64,000 bases of DNA, from contig NC_020167.2 in assembly GCF_000224145.3 (NCBI RefSeq), positions 239,644-303,643 on the forward strand, written 5' to 3'. This DNA comes from Ciona intestinalis. Taxonomy: Eukaryota > Chordata > Ascidiacea > Phlebobranchia > Cionidae. Made by a program: the position numbers and the translations under genes. Positions 48,801 through 57,800 of the stretch are shown here, in pieces (position 1 is the stretch's first letter; every line of letters begins with the position of its first letter). The notes under the pieces are model-generated. The model had not been told where the DNA came from and ran no database searches. It saw only the letters and a program-made list of their open reading frames with translations.

Positions 48801-51800
48801 GTTACCTTTGTTAATTTTTACTAAAAACTGGAGTGACGTTGTTAAAATACAGTTACATTCATATTAGTAAAACATAAGGAACGTCGTTAATTAAAGTGGT
48901 GAATGCAAAGTACTTGGCTCTCCTTGTTTGTATAGACACCTAACAGCAGGATAAAAGTTGTTGCAGGTCCTAAACTGTTGGGGCTAAAACATACAATTTT
49001 ACTCTTGTTTTAAAACTTGGAATGGTACGTAACTCTAGGTCTCCCTTATTTTACACATATACATGTGTCATGTGTCCCATACAGTGGCGCAGCAAGAACA
49101 CATAAGCAGGGGTTTTTGAAAAACATGTTTTTTAAATGTTTTTTTTTTAAAGGGATTTGCAAACCTTTAAACCCCCCTGACTGAGCTACTGTTTCCATAT
49201 GAATCTAGCACTACAATGGGTTGTCAATTTATTATATCATTCAGGTGTAATCTGTGAAGAACCTGACTCAAGAGCAAGTGATAAAATCTTTGTTTCTTAC
49301 TTGGTTCCCAGAACTGATGAAGGTTGTGTCGGCAAAGCTGTAATATTTAAACCGGAACAGCTGGTGTATGCTGTGCAAGTCACAAATAAACGGTAAGCTT
49401 GAATATGGTTTTCTGAAACTTGGTACCTACTACTGGAAAGCTGTGTGGGGTATACTGTTTTATGGCCTATCTTAGACTGCAATCACAGCACAGGTTATAA
49501 CCACATTTGGCAAATAATGTTCGAATGCTTACACTTAATTTTATTTTTCTATGGGATATTTTGGGCTTTGGCTATTCATTCTGCTTGTATCGCAAATTTA
49601 AGTGAGCTGAAGATGATTGCTATGTACTTATAATGTGCAGGCTATAATATGTAGTTTTTGTCGTTGTGTGGCTTTTTATTCTTTGACTGATAAAATCTTG
49701 CTGAATACGTTATGACTTATGAAACATTGAAATATTTTTTTTTTTATAAAAAAGATGTGCCTAAAATAACAGTTTTTTAATTATGCCTGGTTGGGGATAA
49801 AACATAACATCTTATACCTGTTTTATTCTAATGTTAAAAAAATCTGTGTTTACCTTCAATTTACATTTTCTTTAATGCACAAAAATGTGGTTTTAGAAGT
49901 TCAACCCAAATAGTATTACAATTGGAAGGTTTATCATTCCTAACTGAAAGCCAGAAACTTACACTGGTGTTAAGAAACAGCCACCCAGTGGAATGGAAAC
50001 TAATTGGTGACTTTGGAACTTCTGTATCTACACATATAGAACTAGTGGTAAGTATATGCTTTATTAGGTGCTTTATTAGGGTTGGGGTCCTTGTCGCAGG
50101 CCTGAGATTTATGCCAAATTTGGTCCATTACCCCAACAGGCAGGCTGCTAAATGGCATCATTCATCGTTTTATGTGACTAGTGCAACCCAAGTCTAGATC
50201 TAATGACAAATCCGTCTTGCTACGAATCATATCCTGCTTTTAGCATACTGCCACTGTCAAAATACCAATGTCCTGTGCATTACCAATACTGTTTACATAG
50301 CACGGTCTGTGTGAATGAATATTGCCTTTACCCAACATAAATGCAAAAAGTTATTTTATTCCAGGTCACTCCTAACTCAACAGTGGAAACCAAGGACTTA
50401 AACTTATTAGACCAAGCTTCTGCTACTATTGTTATCAATAGTAATCCAACTGGTAAGCTGTTGCCATATGTATAACAATCAGGTTTCAGTTGTAAAAAGG
50501 AAATCGTAACACAGTGTAACTTAATGCCACGATACACACATATGTATTTCCATGCAAATTACACAACAGGCCTCATAAGGCGACATTAAGGGTAACAGGC
50601 AAAATTATGAATTTTCTGGCAGTTTTTTCTCTAGTTTTTAAAGTTCGAATTCCACATTACCCACATTATGCTATTTTATTTGCTGGTTGCTTAAACAGTC
50701 CGGACCACGCTCTCACAAGTTGGTTCTAAATGAACACATACACCTAATAAATACTATTTGTAAAATTGTTCATGTAAAAAATATAGTTAGGCTAAAGAAA
50801 ACATTTTTAAAAGTGGACATTATGACTTAAATTACATCATGATCTGCTCAAATCCATCATCTGATATGTGCTTTGTTAGCAAGAAATTAATTTATGTTTG
50901 TAGCAAAACACTGTGTTATCGACATAGTGCTTTCTGTTTATTTCAACTTAGGAAAAATGCATTATCGTTGGCTACTGATTTTGTGTGATTTCGTTTCAAA
51001 ATTAGTTGTTTATGAAATTGGTTGTTAATACATTACAGTATTTGAATTTAACATTTTACAAATTTAAAAGTGAGTGATGTAGAAGTATTAAACTCATCTG
51101 CTAAATCAGCAAGTAATATTAGGGAAAATCATTTTTTCTATCTAATTTTTTTCATTTAATAGTGGAAATGCAAGTCACTCAAAACAAGACAAAATGTTGC
51201 TCCAGTGCATCTAATGTAACTGAAACGCTCTTGCAAAAATTGTCCTAAATAAATGCAAAAATACTTAGAATAGGAAGAAACATGAAAAAATGTGCTCATG
51301 ATTAAATGCTTGCAAATAAATTTAAAAAATGCAAAATTGATCACAACTAAATGCTCACAAATACCTTACCGTACAGACATTTCATCATTTTCCAAGCAAT
51401 ATCCCCACCTCACAAGCCTTGCTGTCTTTAACTACGTCAACTTTATCAAAGTGAAACTTAAGCAAGACACCCAACCACTGCCCGATCCACCAGATGCTTC
51501 TGAAATCAATATTTTCCTAAACAGTTTGAAACCCTCATGTTGTGGGCCTTCTTATTTCTGCCTCAATTTAACCTTGGATGAAGTAAACAGAGAGGTAAAG
51601 AAGTTTCTGTGTTTAACATTTGTAATTTTGTTTTTTTACTTTTTTTCGTAATTTGCTTTTTATTCAATTTTTGTCGATGTTTTTTAAACTTTTGATACAG
51701 CTTTACAGGCAGTGGGGTATGTATGTTTTAGTGGTGCTTGAGATAACTTGTTCCACCTTGTTTTACACTCCAGTTTTAAGCAGGAAACCTTTGCATGATA

Positions 51801-54800
51801 GTGAGAGATTCATTATAACAAGTGTCACTATATAGTAATGCTATATTATATTTGACCCTTTTCCCAATATGCCCTTAAAGGGGCATACCAACGAAAAATG
51901 AAAATTTGTATATGAATAGATATGCTCAAATGTAATCTAAACGTACCATCAAAGTTTGCCAAAACGACATGGCTTCTAAAAAAATCGCGGTAAAAAAACC
52001 CGCTGGAGTAAAATAAAATCGGCTGTTTTGACAATGCATGGGATTTCCAATAAGAAAAAAAATCACTCAATTTTGATCGCTTCTAGTTTCTAAAATACTG
52101 AAGAAAATTCAAATTTTATTTCTGATTTGGTATAATGAATGCTTTTTCTTCAAGAATATATAAAAAATTGCACAACATAGACTTTATTATGTTTTAATTT
52201 TTCGATTGAACGTAGGTACATACCAGATTATGCTGACTCAGCATATTTTTAAACCGAATGTTAAACACGAAAAACTGACTTTTTTATAAAAAAAAATGGT
52301 ACAGTGGGTAGTAGTGGGACATGTGCTGAGTCAGCATTTTATGTAGCTATTTTCAATCGAAAATTAAAACATAATAAAGTCTATGTTTTACAATTTTTTT
52401 ATATAGTTCTGAAGAAGAAGCATTCATTATACCAAGTCAGAAATAAAATTTGAATTTTCTTCAGTATTTTAGAAACTAGAAACGATCAAAGTTGAGTGAA
52501 ATTTTTTCTTATGGGAAATCCCATGCATTGCGCAACGGCCAATTTTTTTTTTACTCCAGCGGTCGAATTTGCGGTTTTCAAACTCATTTTTTTCAAAAGC
52601 TGTTTTTGTATTTTAAAACATTGATGGTACCTTTAGATCACAATGAGCATATCTATCAATACACAAATTTTGATTTTTCATTGTTATGCCCCTTTAAGTT
52701 CTAGTTACACCATAGCAAATCAGTAGTTGTTCAAACAATGTAAAAAATAGTATACTTTGTATTTTAATGTCCTTTCCAATTAAATGTAAATAGATTTTTA
52801 ACTGTAAGCCTGTTTTATAACTATGTTTTGTGGCTATATACTGTCTTTTTTTCAAATATTTTTTAATCTTCGCTTCCGTAATCGAAAGGACAAATAGAAA
52901 TTATTGTATATTAATATTACAGTAGGGTAGGGAAAGATGAGACACTTTTTCATTTTAATTTTTGTCCCATTTGGTTATAAACAAAGACCATTTAAAGAAT
53001 TATGAAATCGTATACCCACGACTCCCACAGACTGTTGTTAATTGTTTAAAACCACGATCAGGATATTTAGATGTTCAAAAGATGTCTCTGTGTCCCCTCT
53101 TCCCCTATCCTAAAAAGTCCACCATATTACCACTGTTTAACTTAATACCTTGGTTAAACAACAAAGTATATACATTCCATGGACAGATTGTTATGTTGTT
53201 GTGTAAATTGTGGTTCCATGAACTTACTAAGCGTGGTGGTGTGTTTGTAATACAAAGGGCAAATATTTATTAACCCTTTTTTAGATTGCCAGCCTGTAAA
53301 GCTGGTTTATTGCTTTTAATAAAACATTGCTCCTATAGTATTCACACCTATAGTGAAAATTGTATGTTGAACATAACATGCAAAAGCCATTATGTTTGCC
53401 ATCATTTGTGCAATTTTATAAACAATTATATATATATTTATTTACTTTTGTTGCCAACCATATTACACTTGTTTTGTAAAACAACTCTTTTTGCGTTTAT
53501 TTGTCTTCCTACTTTTAATAAGTACGACATTTATAGGATGTTAAAATGTATTCGCACAAATAAATATAAGAGTTAATTTACAAAACAACATTCCTATAAC
53601 TCCCAACCATTTTAACAGTATGGTGATATTGAAATTTTACTTCATGATCATTTTTTCAGGCAAACCTTCTGTTAAGACAGTTGGTAAGCTTCAATGATTG
53701 TCCGTTGCTTCAGGATGCTGATGTTTTATATCTTCGTGCAAGGGTAGGAGAATGTGGTGTTAGATTGAAAGACAATGCACAGATGCAGACAGAGGTATGC
53801 TAAAACTTAATCTCTCATATTATATAAGTATAAAGGGTAAGATTTAGCCATGTTAACTGGAGTAAGTATTGTGGGGTAAGATGATATATCGAAATACCTT
53901 TACCAACTATATTTCCTGATGTGTTTTTAACATTTACCAACTCTCTCTTTAACTTGCTGTAATATAATTCTGTGAATATTCTTAGTATATAATAAATATG
54001 TGATAAAGGAAAGTGAAAGGTCACATCTTAACCAACCCTACTATATCATTGGTGCTTGTAAATATATGCACCCCATATTGATATCTTATTGTTTTGTAAA
54101 ACTAATACAAACATGTCTTGATTTCTATATCAGGTGCCATGGCACAGTTATTAGTGCCTGCCTTTAGCTTAGCATAAAGTTTAGTAAACAATCTCAGACC
54201 TGCAGTGATTTTTTCTAATTTCTATAAAACATCATTCTTGTTGATATACAAATCACATCTGTTTAATGTACCAGCTTTCAATACAAGGACCCCTCATATA
54301 AATTGTGTTTATTCCAGGCATATTTTGATCTGCTACAGAATTCCTTCCATGTAACATTTACATGTAATATACCAAGTGAGTTTTATCTTATATTAACATA
54401 TAATTTGTCATCCATACAAATAAAAAATCACCCACAAATTAAATATGTGGTAACTCATGAGCTGGTAGTGTAAATGGACAAATAAGTTCCAATCATTTAG
54501 ACCAGGCGTACCCAACCCGTCGACCGCGGTCTACCGGTAGTCCGCGGACCTATCTCCGGTCGACCGAGACAGGTGTAATAAAAAAAATCAAAAAATCTGC
54601 TGTCGCGTTATAATTGCCAAATCATTAATTTTATCAATACTTTGTACAAAAAATACGGACCGTGTTAAGAGGGCGTACCTGTACGGCAGCAGGCAAAAAT
54701 CCAAGATGACGACTACTATGACGTAACAATCGGAACAATGGCGATTATTTTACAATAATTTCCTTAACCTGGTCTGCATGATTTGTACACTAGTAACTCT

Positions 54801-57800
54801 CTGTGCTTCAAACTAAGTATTTTTGACTATATTCCCCAANNNNNNNNNNNNNNNNNNNNNNNNNNNNNNNNNNNNNNNNNNNNNNNNNNATAAGTTAAAA
54901 CCATGAGCATGGTTCATTGAACCGCTGCAGTTGCTTATACAGGGGATAAACGCATACAAGAGATATTTCGGCATACGTTGACGCTAGCTGGTAGACCGCG
55001 TGCAGTTGGTTAGTTGAAAAGTAGATCTTGGGTCGAAAAAGGTTGGGCACGCCTGATTTAGACTTACACATTTATATATGTATATAAGTAGTATGTGTGT
55101 TAGGGTAATGGGCTAAATTTGACTTAAATCCTAGTTGCTTTGACAAGTACCTCACTCCTGTAGAAAGGAATATTCTAGTTTTTTTTTAAAAAGTAGAAAC
55201 AACGGCCATAATCTAAGTTTTCTTATTTACTTTAACCATTATTGAGCAAGCAAGTTGAATGTGTTTTATGGCCTTTAAGATTCCATCAGTTGTTTAGCCT
55301 TAGGCGAAATGTCTCAAACCACAACGGTCATCTTTCTAGTTTTCACAAAAAACTTTGTTTCGCGTTCTGTCTGTTAAACTTATATTCGCTGTATTTATGT
55401 ATTGCGATAATGTATCAGTTTTATGAACCCCAACATTATGTTTAAAACTTCCATTATAAAAAGTGCATTACATTTTAAAATGACTAACCAAGCCACCTCC
55501 ATTAAATATTTTCTCTGAAATAAAATAAAAAATTAAATATTTTCTCCATTATAAATAGTGCATTACATTCTAAAATGACTAACTGTGCCACCTCCATTAA
55601 ATATTTTCTGCGAAATGTACAATCAATAACTTAAATCAATTTCCTGTTTTATTTGTTAATGTATTTTTGTACAGTGGAATCAATGTTTTTTAAAAAGAAT
55701 TTTTCTTGAAAATTTAATAAATAATTTTTCCTCAGAAATCCAAATGCAAGCTTACCCCGATTACGAGAGAAATCATCCAATCAAATTCCCTCTTTCCCTC
55801 CAAGATTCAGAACCAAGAAGAAATATTTTCATTGAGGTTTGAAACTTGTTCATTCAAAATTAATAGAATATTTCTCATAAAATACTAAAAATTAACAAAT
55901 GAATTTAATTCCGGCTTTTAAATTCGGGTTCAAAGCTCGTCGCTGCTACGAGTAAGCAAACAAGAGGTGTATAAAACACCTGTGTTAAAAAGACTATTAC
56001 ATACGTTCATAATTAGATGCATAAAACCCAGATTTTCTTGTTTCTCCCCACATCACTAAAGATAGTTTTAGCTTTTTTAACCGAAATGTCTAAAATGAAA
56101 ATCATGTTTTCCATATGGCCTATGTTTGTATTAAATATTTTACCTAAAAAAGGACTATTTTACATAAAATCCCAAAACTAAAAATATACGAGCATTTTTA
56201 GTTGAAATAGTTTAACTTTGCAAACGATTTGTTGTGTTTCGTAAACTGCGGACGTGACTTTCTACGTCAAGTCACCACCATGCTTCCCCTGAAAGCAAAT
56301 ATTTAAATGCGAAATGATGAGCTCGCGGTAAATTCATGCTAATTTATTTGCTCAGCAAGGGATGTTTTAATATCAACGAGGCTTTCATAAACTTCGACAT
56401 ACCCCTTGTTGTGTGACTTTATTTTACTCTACAAATAACCCTAAACTTGTAACCCCAGTAAACAAAAGTGTTTGTAACAACTAACAACCATGAAAGCAGT
56501 TTTTTTATTTGTCAGCCTTTAGGGTAACAGTGTTAAAGTACAGTTACACTCATAGTCATTAAACATTGTGAACCTCATTGTTTAATGTGGCGAATGCAAT
56601 ATATTTTAGCTCTGCTCGTTTTTGTAGACACTTGACAACAGGATAAATCATCGATTCTTAAACTTTTTTGTATGTTTTACCCTTTTAACAAAGATGCTTA
56701 TAAGATTTACCCCCAAAATATAATATGGCGCTCAATTACAATAGTTATATTTAATCCGACAAATGCCCTTGCCTTTTGGAAGCTAGATGTTTTTTTTTGA
56801 TTGGTAGCTTTTAACCCTCTAAATACCAGGAATTAACCTCAGTTTAAAAAACGCTGTGATAAAAGCTAGTTTAGGCCTCAAACTGGAGTGCTTAAACATA
56901 TTAAGTCGATGGCGACATGTAACATTCAACCTATGGTACTAACTGTGTAAACAATAATGGTAATGCAGTACTAGCACATAACATGGTTATTTCACGGTAG
57001 CAGTATCAGTATGTAAAAACAGCCGTAACATTACACCTATGGTAACAATGTATTGTTCAGATATCAGCAGATACAGATGAGGACGCATGGATGGGAGTTC
57101 ATTTAGATGAATGTTCAATAACCAAACATCAACATTCTATAACCAACTCCATACAACTTATCTCTGGTAATTGTCCAACCAACCAACATGTTAGGTGAGT
57201 CTCTATAACATGGATTCTTAACTTTTTCATTGCTGCACCCTTTTTTAAATCACCAGCCAATTCTCACCCCCCTTCTGGAATTGCTTATAAATAGACCTAA
57301 CCAACCTTAATGATTCAGCATCCCGCACCCCCTGGGAACTTCTCACTCTCCTGGTTAAGAAACCCTGTTGTTGCCGGTTATTTAAACTGTAAAAGTTTTG
57401 ATTATCTGTAAAATAGTTTCCCCCTCAATAATATATGATGCAATTTACTGTCAATTGGATGTAAAACTAAGTTCTCTAACATTTATTTAACCCGTATGAT
57501 TTTTTATCAAGTGTCAAACAGGCTACTTCATACGCTGTAATAGTATATTATGTGTAATGAATTTATTAGGTACAAAAATAAATGGTTTATTCAGTGCGTC
57601 TTTTATTTTTATTTCAGTTACAATATTCCTACTTTTTGTGTGGTGTCCTTGATTGCGTAATTTTTTGGCTCATCACCCAAACAACCAGACTGCTTATCTG
57701 TGTTCATGTTATCAGTGGCCCTGACTCTATAATAGTCCTACGTATTCTCAGCATTAAACTTATTTTATCGGTTGAAACCTTGTTCCAGTTTCATGGTCCC

